16,333 nucleotides of DNA from Pseudomonadota bacterium (GTDB lineage: Bacteria > Pseudomonadota > Alphaproteobacteria > Parvibaculales > Parvibaculaceae): NCBI GenBank assembly GCA_021780275.1, contig JAJXZC010000014.1, positions 1 through 16,333 on the forward strand, read 5' to 3'. Of this stretch, positions 1-8,235 are shown in pieces. Numbering within the stretch: the first letter of the stretch is position 1; the number at the start of each line of letters is the position of its first letter. The notes under the pieces are model-generated. The model did no database searches. It saw only the letters and a list, made by a program, of their open reading frames with translations, and had not been told where the DNA came from. Made by a program: the position numbers and the translations under genes.

Positions 1-43
1 CGGCGTGACAGGCCGGCACTCTAACCAACTGAGCTACACCCGC
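1..43 (-). tRNA. tRNA-Asp (GTC), 3' part cut by window edge
   Basis: The reverse complement starts GCGGGTGTAGCTCAGTTGG and continues through the D-arm and anticodon stem. The stem CCGGC/GCCGG encloses the loop CTGTCAC, whose anticodon GTC (complement at 7-9) reads Asp codons. The acceptor 5' strand, the D-arm and the anticodon arm are visible. The variable loop, T-arm and 3' acceptor strand lie off the left edge. It is on the same strand as the upstream cco operon, 66 bases beyond ccoS. Confidence 0.93.
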
Positions 44-66
44 GTTTCCCGGCCGAAGCAGCGTTG

Positions 67-105
67 CGCCCCGGCGAGGGGCGTCGTTTAGGCGGCGCCC
101 CTTTT
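67..105. terminator. Two mutually exclusive GC hairpins after ccoS (possible terminator)
   Basis: Three complementary segments follow each other: CGCCCC (67-72), GGGGCG (78-83) and CGCCCC (96-101). The middle one can pair with either neighbour, giving a 6-bp stem with a 5-base loop (67-83) or a 6-bp stem with a longer loop (78-101). The second is followed on the plus strand by TTTT. On the minus strand, where ccoS ends 8 bases upstream, no T-run follows. It may terminate or attenuate cco transcription before the tRNA, but it is not a textbook intrinsic terminator for that strand. Confidence 0.3.
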
Positions 106-109
106 CACG

Positions 110-265
110 TCAACGACGCGGCAAATCCTCGTCGTCATAGAGGATGCGCTCCGCGGCGCCGTCGAGATCGTCATATTGCGACGACTTGAGCGACCAGAGA
201 AAGCCGAGCAGCCCCAGAAAGCCGAGGAACAGCGCCGCAGGCATCAGATAGACGAGAATATCCAT
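110..265 (-). CDS. ccoS: cbb3-type cytochrome oxidase assembly protein CcoS (FixS)
   Basis: This is a 51-residue protein starting MDILVYLMPAALFLGFLGLL. It has one N-terminal membrane segment (about residues 3-24), then a W-S-x-K-S-x-Q-Y-D-D-L segment and an acidic tail (ILYDDEDLPRR). That is the usual CcoS layout and length. In Rhodobacter, CcoS is needed to put haem and copper cofactors into subunit CcoN. Its start codon overlaps the stop of ccoI by one base (TAATG on the minus strand), so the two are translationally coupled. It is the last gene of the cluster, in the usual GHIS order. Confidence 0.93.
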   Translation of the reverse strand: MDILVYLMPAALFLGFLGLLGFLWSLKSSQYDDLDGAAERILYDDEDLPRR

Positions 266-2496
266 TAGCTTGCCTTCCGAACCCGCCCGAGGCGCAATGA
301 ATTCGACGTCACCGTGATTGACGAAGTGGACATCGCCACAGCGGCGATAAGCGGCGTCACGAAGCCCGCGAAAGCAAGCGGGATCGCAACCGCATTATAG
401 GCGAGGGCCAGCGCGAAGTTCTCGAAAACAAGACGCCGCGATTTTTTCGCCACCTCGACCGCCTCGATCACCGCCCCGAGCTTCGCACCCTGGAAGATGA
501 AATCCGCCGCTGTCTGGCTGATATCCGACGCGTCAGCAGGCGACATGGAAACATGCGCCATGCGGAGAGCGGGCGCGTCGTTGAGGCCGTCGCCAACCAT
601 CAATACCTTGTGTCCCTCTGCGGCGAGTTCCTTGAGCCGCTCGATCTTGGCGTCGGGCCGGGCGCCTGCGCGCCAGGCGGAAATGCCGAGCGCTTCGGCC
701 GCGGCGCGAGCGGCAGGCTCGCGATCGCCCGACAGAAGCTCGATGGAGAAGCCGAGCGCCTTGAGCGTGCGAATGGTTTCGATTGCGTCGGGGCGAAGCT
801 GATCCATGAAACGGAAGCAGGAGGGCCGAGCCGTGCCGCGCCGCAACCAGAGTTCCGGGCCGCCATGCACATTGTCGTCGAAGGCTGGCGCACCGACCCA
901 TTCGCGGCTACCCAGCCGGACCACTTCTTCGCCAAGATGCCCTTCGAGCCCCTGCCCCGGTTCCTCATGAATATCCGAGAGAACGGGGAGCGGCTTCGCA
1001 CCGGCGCTTTCGACAAGGGCACGGGAGAGCGGATGGCGGCTGGCCCGCGCAAGCGCTGCGCCAACGGAAAGATCGGTGGCGGAAACCGCTTCGTCGACAA
1101 GCCGCGGGCGGCCAAGCGTCAAAGTGCCCGTCTTGTCGAAAACGATCGTATCCACTTCCGCGAGACGCTCGAGCCCGTCCGCAGCCTTGAGCAGAATGCC
1201 GTGCTTCAGGAGCCTGCCGGTCGCAACGACCTGCACCACGGGCACCGCGAGACCCAGCGCGCAGGGGCAGGTCACGATCAACACGGCAATCGCATTGGTG
1301 ACTGCGGTGACGAAACCCGATCCCATGGCAAGCCAGAAAAGCACGGTCGCAAGCGCCATGACGTGAACGGAGGGCGCATAGATGCGAGCGGCGCGGTCGG
1401 CGATACGCACATAAGCGGAGCGGCCCTGCTCGGCAGCCTCCATGAGCCGCACGATCTCGGCAAGCAGCGAATGCTCGTCGCGCGCCGTCACCGTGACCTG
1501 CACGGGCGCGGTAATGTTGAGCGTACCGGCAAAGACATGCGCGCCCGGGCGCACCACCTCCGGCAGGCTCTCGCCGGTCACGAGGCTCGTATCGATATCG
1601 CTGATGCCGGTCGCGACGACACCGTCAGCCGGCACGCGCGCGCCCGCCGCGACGGTGACCACCATGCCGGGCTCAAGCGCTTCGACGGGAAGAGAGCGTT
1701 GCGATCCGTCGGCATCGATCACCGTCGCCGCGACGGCGCGGAGCCCGAGCAGGTTCTGCGCCGCCTCGCAGGCGCGGTTGCGCGCCTGAACGTCGAGATA
1801 GCGGCCGATCAGAAGGAAGAAAAGCAGCGTGATGCTCGCGTCGAAATAGACATGCTCCGCATTGACGATCGTCTGCACGAGGCTCATGCCGGTCGCCAAC
1901 GTCACCGCGAGCGAAATCGGCACGTCCATATTCATCTGGCGATTGCGCAAGGCCGCGAAGGCTGAACGAAAGAAGGGCTGCGCGGAATAGACGATGGCCG
2001 GCAAGGCGATAAGCGCAGATATCCAGTAGAAAAGCGCCCGCGTCTCCGGCTCCATGTCGCTGACGAGTCCGGCCCAGACGGAAACCGAAAGCAGCATGAC
2101 ATTGGCGGCCGCAAAACCCGCAACGCCCATCGCGCGCAACAGCTTGCGGCCTTCGTTCTCGTCGAGCGCGCCGATAAGCTTGGGGTCGAAGGGCACGGCC
2201 TCGAAGCCGATGGAGGCAAGCTTTTCGACAATGGCGGCAGGCTTCAGCCGCCGGGAATCCCACCTCACCGCGACACGTTTCGTCGAGAGATTGGCGCGTG
2301 CGAAAGAAACGCCGTCAAGCTCGCCCAGCGCGCGCTCGATGCGGCGCATGCAACCCGCGCAATGCATGGACTGCACGACGAGGTCGAGCTTCGCCTCGCG
2401 GCTCCCCGCATCGACACGCACGAAAAGACCGGGATCGGCACGCGTGACCGAAACCGCCTCCGTCGCTCCGGCTGTGTCTCTTGCGGCTTCGCTCAT
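265..2496 (-). CDS. ccoI: Copper-exporting P1B-type ATPase CcoI (FixI) for cbb3 oxidase assembly
   Basis: This is a 743-residue heavy-metal P-type ATPase. An N-terminal HMA domain carries MHCAGC (Cys46, Cys49). The actuator TGES is at 308-311 and the membrane metal site Cys-Pro-Cys at 410-412. The phosphorylation motif DKTGT has Asp454, the nucleotide-domain His-Pro pair is at 488-489, the hinge GDGLND is at 635-640, and a late M-x-x-S-S motif starts at Met722. CPC with M-x-x-S-S indicates Cu(I). FixI/CcoI (CopA2 type) ATPases move copper across the inner membrane for CcoN metalation rather than for copper tolerance, and the position between ccoH and ccoS supports that role. A GGAGG stands 5 bases before the ATG. 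The gene lies 24 bases after ccoH and shares a base with ccoS. Confidence 0.96.
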   Translation of the reverse strand: MSEAARDTAGATEAVSVTRADPGLFVRVDAGSREAKLDLVVQSMHCAGCMRRIERALGELDGVSFARANLSTKRVAVRWDSRRLKPAAIVEKLASIGFEAVPFDPKLIGALDENEGRKLLRAMGVAGFAAANVMLLSVSVWAGLVSDMEPETRALFYWISALIALPAIVYSAQPFFRSAFAALRNRQMNMDVPISLAVTLATGMSLVQTIVNAEHVYFDASITLLFFLLIGRYLDVQARNRACEAAQNLLGLRAVAATVIDADGSQRSLPVEALEPGMVVTVAAGARVPADGVVATGISDIDTSLVTGESLPEVVRPGAHVFAGTLNITAPVQVTVTARDEHSLLAEIVRLMEAAEQGRSAYVRIADRAARIYAPSVHVMALATVLFWLAMGSGFVTAVTNAIAVLIVTCPCALGLAVPVVQVVATGRLLKHGILLKAADGLERLAEVDTIVFDKTGTLTLGRPRLVDEAVSATDLSVGAALARASRHPLSRALVESAGAKPLPVLSDIHEEPGQGLEGHLGEEVVRLGSREWVGAPAFDDNVHGGPELWLRRGTARPSCFRFMDQLRPDAIETIRTLKALGFSIELLSGDREPAARAAAEALGISAWRAGARPDAKIERLKELAAEGHKVLMVGDGLNDAPALRMAHVSMSPADASDISQTAADFIFQGAKLGAVIEAVEVAKKSRRLVFENFALALAYNAVAIPLAFAGFVTPLIAAVAMSTSSITVTSNSLRLGRVRKAS

Positions 2497-2520
2497 TTGG
2501 GCCTCCGGGCCTTGCAGCGC

Positions 2521-3051
2521 TTAACGAGCCGGCTTGATGAAGGCTCGGGTTTCCTGGGCGAATTTTTCATTCTTCGGGCCAAGCGCGGCAAGCCGGATGA
2601 GCCAGTTGCCGTCATAGCGAAGCTTGAAGTCGCCTTCGTAGCGGCCAGGTGCGGTTTCACGCAGAAGCTCCGTCTGGTCGACGCCCACCATGACCGGGCG
2701 GAAGAAGGTCGCGTTGACCTTGAGCCCGGAGAGCGGCGCGCCCTGCCTGTCGGTGAAGCGCGCGGCGAGATGGGTAACGCCGTCCGACGAACTCGCCGGT
2801 TCGGACAGCTCCGCCTTCCAGCCCAGCGCCTTCTGGGCATCCATCGCGGCAAGGTCCTTATTGTAGGCACGACCGCGCTGATAGGCGTCGTCGGCCTCGA
2901 TGCCGTCGAAAGTCGAGAGCGCTTCATAGATGAAGAGGCCGTTGACCCCCATGATCACGCCGAAGCTGAGGATCATGATGACCAGGACATGGCGTCCTGT
3001 AAGCTTCCCGAAGCGTTCTGTTGGACGGTAGTCAGAATCCTCGATGCTCAT
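2521..3051 (-). CDS. ccoH: cbb3 oxidase assembly protein CcoH (FixH)
   Basis: This 176-residue protein has a short cytoplasmic N-terminus, one membrane helix (about 22-43) and a periplasmic domain. The family segment Y-x-R-G-x-x-Y-N-K-D-L ... Q-K-A-L-G-W (about 57-78) identifies FixH/CcoH. CcoH is a single-span protein that associates with the oxidase and stabilises it during assembly. How it does so is not visible from sequence. The start overlaps the stop of ccoG by four bases (ATGA), with AGAGGA 8 bases upstream, so translation is coupled. The order G-H-I-S is the common one. Confidence 0.93.
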   Translation of the reverse strand: MSIEDSDYRPTERFGKLTGRHVLVIMILSFGVIMGVNGLFIYEALSTFDGIEADDAYQRGRAYNKDLAAMDAQKALGWKAELSEPASSSDGVTHLAARFTDRQGAPLSGLKVNATFFRPVMVGVDQTELLRETAPGRYEGDFKLRYDGNWLIRLAALGPKNEKFAQETRAFIKPAR

Positions 3052-4574
3052 TGGTCCGGTCCTCTGAAAGTGGTCTCTCTAACGGTGTGCCGTCCGGTCT
3101 CGTCGGTTACGACAAAGTTGAGCTCCGCGAGCCCGTGATCAAGAGCCGAGAGACGATCCTTGGGCAGGCTCACATAGAAGCGCACATTCTTGAGCGCGTC
3201 GGGGCCGATGGCAATCTCGGTCGGATTGACTTCGTCAGCGGAAAGGCCCGCGAGACGCGCCCCTTCCAGTCCCTCGATCGTGACATGGAAAACGTGCGCT
3301 GCGGTGTCCTTGTTGATGATCTTGATGCCGTAACCGTTCCGGATGCTTCCGTCGGACAGTGTGACGAAGAGCGGATTGCGGTCCCGCAGCACGGCAAGCT
3401 GCAGCGTCTCGCGGCTGGCAAGAGCGACGACCATGATGGCCGCGACGATCAGCAGTGCCGCCGCATAAACGATAGTGCGCGGACGAATGATCCTGAAACG
3501 CAGCGGCTCGCCCGCCTTGCGGCGGTCGTGATTGTTCAACGTATCATAGCCAATAAGGCCACGAGGACGCCCGACCTTGTCCATGATCTCGTCGCAGGCA
3601 TCGATGCAAAGCGCGCACTGGATGCATTCGAGCTGCATGCCATCGCGAATGTCGATGCCCATCGGGCAAGCGGCCACACACTGACCGCAATCGATACAGT
3701 CGCCGCGTCCCTCCCAGCTCGTGCCCTTCTTGTGCGGCCCGCGCTTCTCGCCGCGATCGTCCTTGTAGCTGACGAGAAGCGACTCCTCGTCGAACATCGC
3801 ACCCTGAATACGCGGCCACGGGCACATGTAAATGCAAACCTGCTCGCGGGCGATGCCGCCCAGCGTATAGGTCGTGGCTGTGAAAAGACCAACGAAGATA
3901 TAGGCTGTCATCGGCGCGGAGAAGGTGACCATCTGCATGGCCAGCGTCGGCGCGTCGGCGAAATAGAAAACCCAGGCGCCGCCGGTAAGGATCGCAATGA
4001 GGAGCCAGACTGCATGCTTGCCCACCTTGCGCGCGAGCTTGCCGACGCTCCAGCCTTCCTTGTCGAGCCTGATGCGAGCGGAACGATCGCCTTCGAAGAG
4101 GCGTTCGACAAACACGAAAAGATCGGTCCAGACCGTCTGCGGACAGGTATAGCCGCACCACACGCGACCAGCGACGCTGGTCGCAAGGAAGAGGCCGAGC
4201 GCCGCGAGTATCAGCAGGCCGGTGACGTAGTAGAATTCCTGTGGCCAGATTTCCAGAAAGAAGAAATAGAAGCGCCGCGCGGGAAAATCGAGCAGGACCG
4301 CCTGGTCGGGCATGCCCGGTCCCCGGTTCCAGCGAATGAACGGCGTCACATAGTAGACGGACAGGGTGAGCGCCATGACCAGCCACTTGATGCGGCGGAA
4401 GGTGCCGTGAACCAGCTTCGGCTGAACCTTGATCCGGCTCTGGTAAAGAGGCCGGTTCAACTGTGAGTTCACTGCGACCGCGCTGTCGTCATTCAGCGCG
4501 GAAGAGGAAGCGGCGGAGGCTGTACCAACAGCCTCCGCCACCAGGTTTTCAAGATTCGTGGCGGGTTCGCTCAT
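3048..4574 (-). CDS. ccoG: Polyferredoxin-type cbb3 oxidase accessory protein CcoG (FixG)
   Basis: This 508-residue membrane iron-sulfur protein has several hydrophobic segments (about 64-80, 113-132, 188-206, 215-237, 366-386). Conserved Cys pairs sit next to the membrane (W-C140-G-Y-T-C144-P and C247-I-Y-M-C251-P). Two [4Fe-4S] ferredoxin motifs follow: C293/C296/C299/C303-P and C317/C320/C323/C327. The C-terminal periplasmic part (about 390-508) matches the Ig-like domain of FixG. CcoG proteins have been shown to reduce Cu(II) to Cu(I) for delivery to the oxidase, which fits the copper pump CcoI two genes downstream. An AAGGAG lies 10 bases before the ATG, directly after a small hairpin that separates ccoG from ccoP. 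Confidence 0.95.
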   Translation of the reverse strand: MSEPATNLENLVAEAVGTASAASSSALNDDSAVAVNSQLNRPLYQSRIKVQPKLVHGTFRRIKWLVMALTLSVYYVTPFIRWNRGPGMPDQAVLLDFPARRFYFFFLEIWPQEFYYVTGLLILAALGLFLATSVAGRVWCGYTCPQTVWTDLFVFVERLFEGDRSARIRLDKEGWSVGKLARKVGKHAVWLLIAILTGGAWVFYFADAPTLAMQMVTFSAPMTAYIFVGLFTATTYTLGGIAREQVCIYMCPWPRIQGAMFDEESLLVSYKDDRGEKRGPHKKGTSWEGRGDCIDCGQCVAACPMGIDIRDGMQLECIQCALCIDACDEIMDKVGRPRGLIGYDTLNNHDRRKAGEPLRFRIIRPRTIVYAAALLIVAAIMVVALASRETLQLAVLRDRNPLFVTLSDGSIRNGYGIKIINKDTAAHVFHVTIEGLEGARLAGLSADEVNPTEIAIGPDALKNVRFYVSLPKDRLSALDHGLAELNFVVTDETGRHTVRETTFRGPDQ

Positions 4575-4590
4575 AACTCACTCACTCCTT

Positions 4591-4609
4591 CGGCGCGAAA
4601 CTCACGCCG
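4591..4609 (-). other. Small hairpin between ccoP and ccoG
   Basis: CGGCGCG and CACGCCG can form a 7-bp stem (one G-U pair in the RNA) around a 5-base loop. It fills most of the 36-base gap between the ccoP stop and the ccoG start and abuts the ccoG AAGGAG (4585-4590). No T-run follows. It could mark an mRNA processing or stability boundary between the structural (NOQP) and assembly (GHIS) halves. The function is inferred. Confidence 0.35.
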
Positions 4610-4610
4610 C

Positions 4611-5495
4611 TTATTTGCCGCCGCCCAGCGAATGGACGTAAAGGGCCAGTTCCTTGATGGTCGAACCCGGAAGGCGCGCGCCCCAGGCCGGCATCACGCC
4701 GCCGCGACCATGCGAGAGCGTCGTAACGATGGTGGCCTTGTCGCCGCCATAGAGCCAGATCGCATCGGTCAGGTTCGGCGCGCCGAGCTCCTGATTGCCC
4801 TTCGCGTCGGCGCCATGGCAGGAGACGCAATTTGCCGCGAATACTTCGCTACCACGCGTGGCAGCCGCAGCATCGTCCGCCTTGTTGCTCAACGACAGCA
4901 CGTATTCCGCCACGTCGTTGATCTGCTCGCGCGTCAGCATCTTGTCGTCGAGGAAACGGGGCATCATGTTCTGGCGCGTATCGGCATCGGCCTCCCAGCG
5001 GATGCCGTGCGTCAGCGTGGTCTGGATGTCGGCGAGCTTGCCGCCCCAGAGCCAATCGTCGTCATTGAGATTGGGGAAGCCGTTGCCACCCGCCGCGCCC
5101 GAACCGTGGCAGGGCGCGCAGTTGTCGGCGAACGTGGCTTTGCCACCGGCAAGCGCCACTTCCATGAGGCTGTCGTTCTTCGCGATATCCTCGATCGGCA
5201 TCGCGTCGATCTGCTTCATGAACACGGCGCGGCCTTCGGCGACCTTCTGCAGCTCGGCCGACACTTCGCCGCGCTGCGTATAGCCGTATGAACCGGCCGT
5301 GTGCTTCCAGCCACCGCTCGAAAGATAAGGCCAGGCCGGGAAGATGACCCAATAGACGAGCGACCAGAGGATGCAGACATAGAAGGTGTAAATCCACCAC
5401 TTCGGCAGCGGATTGTTCAACTCCCTGATGCCGTCCCACTCGTGGCCCGTGGTTTCAACGCCGGAGATTTCGTCCGTGTGCTTCTGCGTGCTCAT
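4611..5495 (-). CDS. ccoP: cbb3 oxidase di-haem cytochrome c subunit CcoP (FixP)
   Basis: This 294-residue protein has a short N-terminal segment, a membrane helix (about 36-57) and two periplasmic cytochrome c domains. The haem c sites are C126-A-P-C129-H130 and C223-V-S-C226-H227. Likely distal Met ligands lie in N-M-M-P-R (about 177-178) and G-V-M-P-A-W (Met268). CcoP takes electrons from the bc1 complex or soluble cytochrome c and passes them through CcoO to CcoN. The N-terminal D-G-I-R-E-L-N-N-P-L-P-K-W-W segment is typical of the family. The start overlaps the ccoQ stop (ATGA), with GAAGGGGG just upstream. Confidence 0.97.
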   Translation of the reverse strand: MSTQKHTDEISGVETTGHEWDGIRELNNPLPKWWIYTFYVCILWSLVYWVIFPAWPYLSSGGWKHTAGSYGYTQRGEVSAELQKVAEGRAVFMKQIDAMPIEDIAKNDSLMEVALAGGKATFADNCAPCHGSGAAGGNGFPNLNDDDWLWGGKLADIQTTLTHGIRWEADADTRQNMMPRFLDDKMLTREQINDVAEYVLSLSNKADDAAAATRGSEVFAANCVSCHGADAKGNQELGAPNLTDAIWLYGGDKATIVTTLSHGRGGVMPAWGARLPGSTIKELALYVHSLGGGK

Positions 5496-5659
5496 TGCGC
5501 GCCCCCTTCATGATCGTCATTGAGCGGCAGCTGTGCCAGCCGCTCAAATGTCTGCTTGTTCGACGGCCAAAGCGCATAGCCGACGGCAATGAGGAACACG
5601 ACGCAGAAAAGCACCAGTCCCCAGGTTCCGGCGAGAGCCGATATTTCCTGATGTGTCAT
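5492..5659 (-). CDS. ccoQ: cbb3 oxidase small subunit CcoQ (FixQ)
   Basis: This is a 55-residue protein starting MTHQEISALAGTWGLVLFCV. One membrane helix (about 12-31) is followed by W-P-S-N-K and a polar tail. Size, topology and position between ccoO and ccoP identify CcoQ/FixQ, which stabilises the CcoP-CcoNO association. The stop overlaps the ccoP start by four bases. The start is uncertain. An in-frame GTG at 5671 would add four residues (MSTA) and make a GTGA overlap with the ccoO stop, matching the coupled style of this operon. Neither start has a strong Shine-Dalgarno sequence, and I chose the ATG. Confidence 0.9.
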   Translation of the reverse strand: MTHQEISALAGTWGLVLFCVVFLIAVGYALWPSNKQTFERLAQLPLNDDHEGGAQ

Positions 5660-5667
5660 GGCTGTGC

Positions 5668-6396
5668 TCACTGCTTGAAGTTGGCGCTGTCATAGGCGTT
5701 GAAATCGACCAGCGTCCCGAGCATCTGGAGATAAGCCACCAGCGCATCGAGTTCGCTGACCACCTGCGGGTTGCCGTCGAAGTTGCGGATGACGGCCTTG
5801 GGATAGCGCGCCGCGAGGCCCGTGACATCAGCATCGGGGTTGACCTGCGCCTCGAGATCCGCTTTCGCGTTGGCAATCTCCTCATCCGTGTAAGGAACAC
5901 CCGTCACGCGCAGCGCCTTCATGTCGTCGGCGATATGCGTGTAATCGAGCGGGGTCTTGGCGAGGTAAGGATAGCCCGGCATCACCGACTCCGGCACGAC
6001 CTGCCGCGGATTGGCCATATGCAGACGATGCCACTCGTCCGAATACTTGCCGCCGATACGCGCGAGATCGGGCCCGTTGCGCTTCGACCCCCACTGGAAG
6101 GGGTGGTCGTACATGCTTTCTGCCGCCAGCGAGTAGTGGCCGTAGCGCTCCACTTCCGAACGGAGCGAACGGATCATCTGGCTGTGGCAGAGGTAGCAAC
6201 CCTCGCGGATATAGATGTTGCGTCCGGCGAGTTCGAGCGGGCTATAAGGCCGCACGCCCTTCACATCCTCGACCGTGGTCTTGATGAGGAAGGTCGGGAT
6301 GATCTCGACGATACCGCCGATCGACACCGCGATGAGCGAGAGGATGAGAAGCAGGATCGAGTTCTTCTCGATGACTTCATGCGAAAATCTGGACAT
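5668..6396 (-). CDS. ccoO: cbb3 oxidase mono-haem cytochrome c subunit CcoO (FixO)
   Basis: From the chosen start the protein is 242 residues ([17 protein letters not shown]...). It has an N-terminal membrane helix and one haem c motif, [10 protein letters not shown] (numbered from the ATG: Cys67, Cys70, His71). The conserved [10 protein letters not shown] and [19 protein letters not shown] segments follow. CcoO relays electrons from CcoP to the low-spin haem b in CcoN. The reading frame is open to a GTG at 6411 that overlaps the ccoN stop. I prefer the ATG at 6396 because GGGAGAGG sits just before it and the family N-terminus H-E-x-I-E-K-N-S starts close behind. Confidence 0.95.
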   Translation of the reverse strand: MSRFSHEVIEKNSILLLILSLIAVSIGGIVEIIPTFLIKTTVEDVKGVRPYSPLELAGRNIYIREGCYLCHSQMIRSLRSEVERYGHYSLAAESMYDHPFQWGSKRNGPDLARIGGKYSDEWHRLHMANPRQVVPESVMPGYPYLAKTPLDYTHIADDMKALRVTGVPYTDEEIANAKADLEAQVNPDADVTGLAARYPKAVIRNFDGNPQVVSELDALVAYLQMLGTLVDFNAYDSANFKQ

Positions 6397-6399
6397 GTG

Positions 6400-6407
6400 C
6401 CTCTCCC
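6400..6407 (-). promoter_or_regulatory. Ribosome binding site choosing the ccoO start
   Basis: GGGAGAGG on the minus strand lies three bases before the ATG at 6396, with its GGGAG core six bases away. It starts right after the ccoN stop. It favours the ATG over the upstream GTG at 6411, which would place this site inside the coding sequence. Confidence 0.65.
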
Positions 6408-8105
6408 TCACTCAGCCGGCTGGGCAAGCGCGCCGACAGGCGCGTTGGCGTTGGCAGGTGCGTTGGCGATGATGGGTTCGCCCACTCGCACGTCGCCCCT
6501 GATCGTCCGCCAGCAGTTGTAGACCATGATCAGCGTGCCGGTCAGATAGAGCAGACCGCCCAGAGCGCGGATCACATAGAAGGGATGCATCGCCGCGACG
6601 GTTTCCACGAAGGAATATTCGAGGAAGCCCTGCGCGTCATAGGCACGCCACATCAGACCCTGAAGAATGCCCGACACCCACATCGCCGTGATGTAGAGGA
6701 CGATACCCATGGTCGAGATCCAGAAGTGCCAGCTCACAAGCGCGATCGAGTAGAGCCGCTCGCGCTTCCATAGCCAGGGAACGAGGCAGTAGACGGCACC
6801 GAAGGTGACGAAGCCCACCCAGCCCATCGCGCCCGAATGCACATGGCCGATGGTCCAGTCAGTGTAGTGCGAGAGCGAGTTCACCGCCTTGATCGACATG
6901 AGCGGACCTTCGAAGGTCGACATGCCATAGAAGGCGACGGACACGACGAGCATGCGGATCACGGGGTCTGTACGCAACTTGTCCCAGGCGCCCGAAAGCG
7001 TCATCAGGCCGTTGATCATGCCGCCCCAGCTGGGCATCCACAGCATGATCGAGAAGGTCATGCCGAGTGTCTGCGCCCAGTCAGGCAGAGCCGTATAGTG
7101 CAGATGATGCGGGCCGGCCCAGATGTAGAGGAAGATCAGCGCCCAGAAGTGGATGATCGAGAGCCTGTAGGAATAGACCGGACGGCCCGCGCGCTTCGGC
7201 ACGAAGTAGTACATCATGCCGAGGAAGCCCGCCGTCAGGAAGAAGCCCACCGCGTTGTGGCCATACCACCACTGGATCAGCGCGTCCTGCACGCCCGAGA
7301 AGGCGCTGAAGCTCTTGCTCGAGAAGATCGAGACCGGCACCGTCAGGTTGTTGCCAAGGTGCAGCATCGCGATCGTGACGATGAACGCCAGGTAGAACCA
7401 GTTCGCCACATAGATATGCGGCTCCTTGCGCTTCATCAGCGTTACAAGGAAGACGAGCAGATAGGTCACCCAGACGATCGTCAGCCAGATGTCCGTATAC
7501 CATTCGGGCTCGGCATATTCGCGGCCCTCGGTCACACCCATCAGGTAGCCCGTCGCCGCGATGACGATGAAGAGGTTATAGCCCCAGAAGACGAACCAGG
7601 GAGCGATGTCGCCCGCCAGGCGCGCGCGGCAGGTCCGCTGCACGACATAGAAGGACGTCGCGATCAGCGCGTTGCCGCCCATGGCGAAGATCACGCCCGA
7701 TGTATGCACCGGGCGAAGCCTGCCGAAGCTGATATAGGCAAAGTCGAAATTGAGGGCCGGGAAGGCCAGTTCGCTGGCGATGTAGAAGCCCGCGAGCATG
7801 CCGGCGATTCCCCAGAAGAGCGTCGCGATCACGCCGTATTTGACGACCGTGTCGTTATAGCCCTTGCCGTCATCGGCGCCGGGAAGCCCCTTCAGGGCAT
7901 TGAAATGGCGATTTCCGATCGCCAGAACACCAGCGGCGAATGCCAGCGTGAATATCCACGCATGAACCGCCATCGGTACGTCGTAAGCCTTAGCCGCGAC
8001 GACGAGGCTGTAAAATGCCCCCGCCACCAGCACGATCGCCGTCAAGTAAGACGACGTGGTCATTGTTCCGTGGAGACGACCGCCCGCCCCGCCTGAAACC
8101 GCCAT
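6408..8105 (-). CDS. ccoN: cbb3-type cytochrome c oxidase catalytic subunit I CcoN (FixN)
   Basis: This 565-residue, roughly 12-helix haem-copper oxidase subunit reduces O2 to water and pumps protons at low O2. Visible ligands are: low-spin haem His134 (R-P-V-H-T-S-G), CuB His283 (W-W-Y-G-H-N-A-V) and the pair His333-His334 (G-P-H-H-L-H-Y-T), and haem His421/His423 (G-H-V-H-S-G-A). The helix VII tyrosine (L-Y-I-W, Tyr327) typical of C-type oxidases, which lack the helix VI His-Tyr link, is present. The start is supported by AAGGAG (8114-8119), 8 bases upstream. The first about 14 residues (Gly/Ser rich) are not conserved-looking, and an internal ATG at Met15 is a less likely start. The gene follows the receiver gene after 130 bases that should hold its promoter. 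Confidence 0.97.
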   Translation of the reverse strand: MAVSGGAGGRLHGTMTTSSYLTAIVLVAGAFYSLVVAAKAYDVPMAVHAWIFTLAFAAGVLAIGNRHFNALKGLPGADDGKGYNDTVVKYGVIATLFWGIAGMLAGFYIASELAFPALNFDFAYISFGRLRPVHTSGVIFAMGGNALIATSFYVVQRTCRARLAGDIAPWFVFWGYNLFIVIAATGYLMGVTEGREYAEPEWYTDIWLTIVWVTYLLVFLVTLMKRKEPHIYVANWFYLAFIVTIAMLHLGNNLTVPVSIFSSKSFSAFSGVQDALIQWWYGHNAVGFFLTAGFLGMMYYFVPKRAGRPVYSYRLSIIHFWALIFLYIWAGPHHLHYTALPDWAQTLGMTFSIMLWMPSWGGMINGLMTLSGAWDKLRTDPVIRMLVVSVAFYGMSTFEGPLMSIKAVNSLSHYTDWTIGHVHSGAMGWVGFVTFGAVYCLVPWLWKRERLYSIALVSWHFWISTMGIVLYITAMWVSGILQGLMWRAYDAQGFLEYSFVETVAAMHPFYVIRALGGLLYLTGTLIMVYNCWRTIRGDVRVGEPIIANAPANANAPVGALAQPAE

Positions 8106-8119
8106 TTGACGATCTCCTT

Positions 8120-8144
8120 CATGTTGCCTGTGGCATTCAACATG
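8120..8144 (-). promoter_or_regulatory. Bulged hairpin next to the ccoN ribosome binding site
   Basis: On the minus strand CATGTT pairs with AACATG and GCC with GGC around the loop ACA, leaving a four-base bulge (GAAT). The structure ends directly before AAGGAG (8114-8119). It could influence ccoN translation or mRNA 5' stability. The pairing is visible in the sequence and the role is inferred. Confidence 0.35.
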
Positions 8145-8176
8145 CCGTGGGCTCTTTTAAGGCGAAATCAGGAAAT

Positions 8177-8184
8177 GTACGTAG
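8177..8184 (+). promoter_or_regulatory. Candidate FixJ-binding octamer upstream of ccoN
   Basis: GTACGTAG fits GTAMGTAG, the motif I recall from in vitro selection with Sinorhizobium meliloti FixJ. It lies 72 bases upstream of the ccoN ATG, in the 130-base gap after the receiver gene and on the strand opposite to ccoN. No TTGAT-N4-ATCAA box is recognisable in this gap. An 8-mer match can occur by chance, so this is only a candidate. Confidence 0.35.
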
Positions 8185-8235
8185 GGTGTTTCGCCGCTGC
8201 GGGAGATTGACGCAGTGCCGGAAACGCGAGGCCTG

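Noticed and set aside
553..1965. Long open frame (470 codons) on the plus strand opposite ccoI
   Set aside because: Mirror of the ATPase coding sequence. The His/Arg/Glu-rich product has no family features.
3021..4466. Long open frame (481 codons) on the plus strand opposite ccoG
   Set aside because: It is antisense to a fully conserved gene, its translation is low-complexity Arg/Glu/Ala with no recognisable domain, and such frames are expected in high-GC DNA.
6837..8096. Long open frame (419 codons) on the plus strand opposite ccoN
   Set aside because: Antisense shadow of a well-conserved oxidase subunit. Composition is Arg/His/Asp rich with no domain.
8137..8220. Degenerate TTGA or TCAA half-sites upstream of ccoN as a FixK/FNR box
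   Set aside because: The second half does not match at the required spacing in any case examined (for example near 8140, 8170 and 8208).
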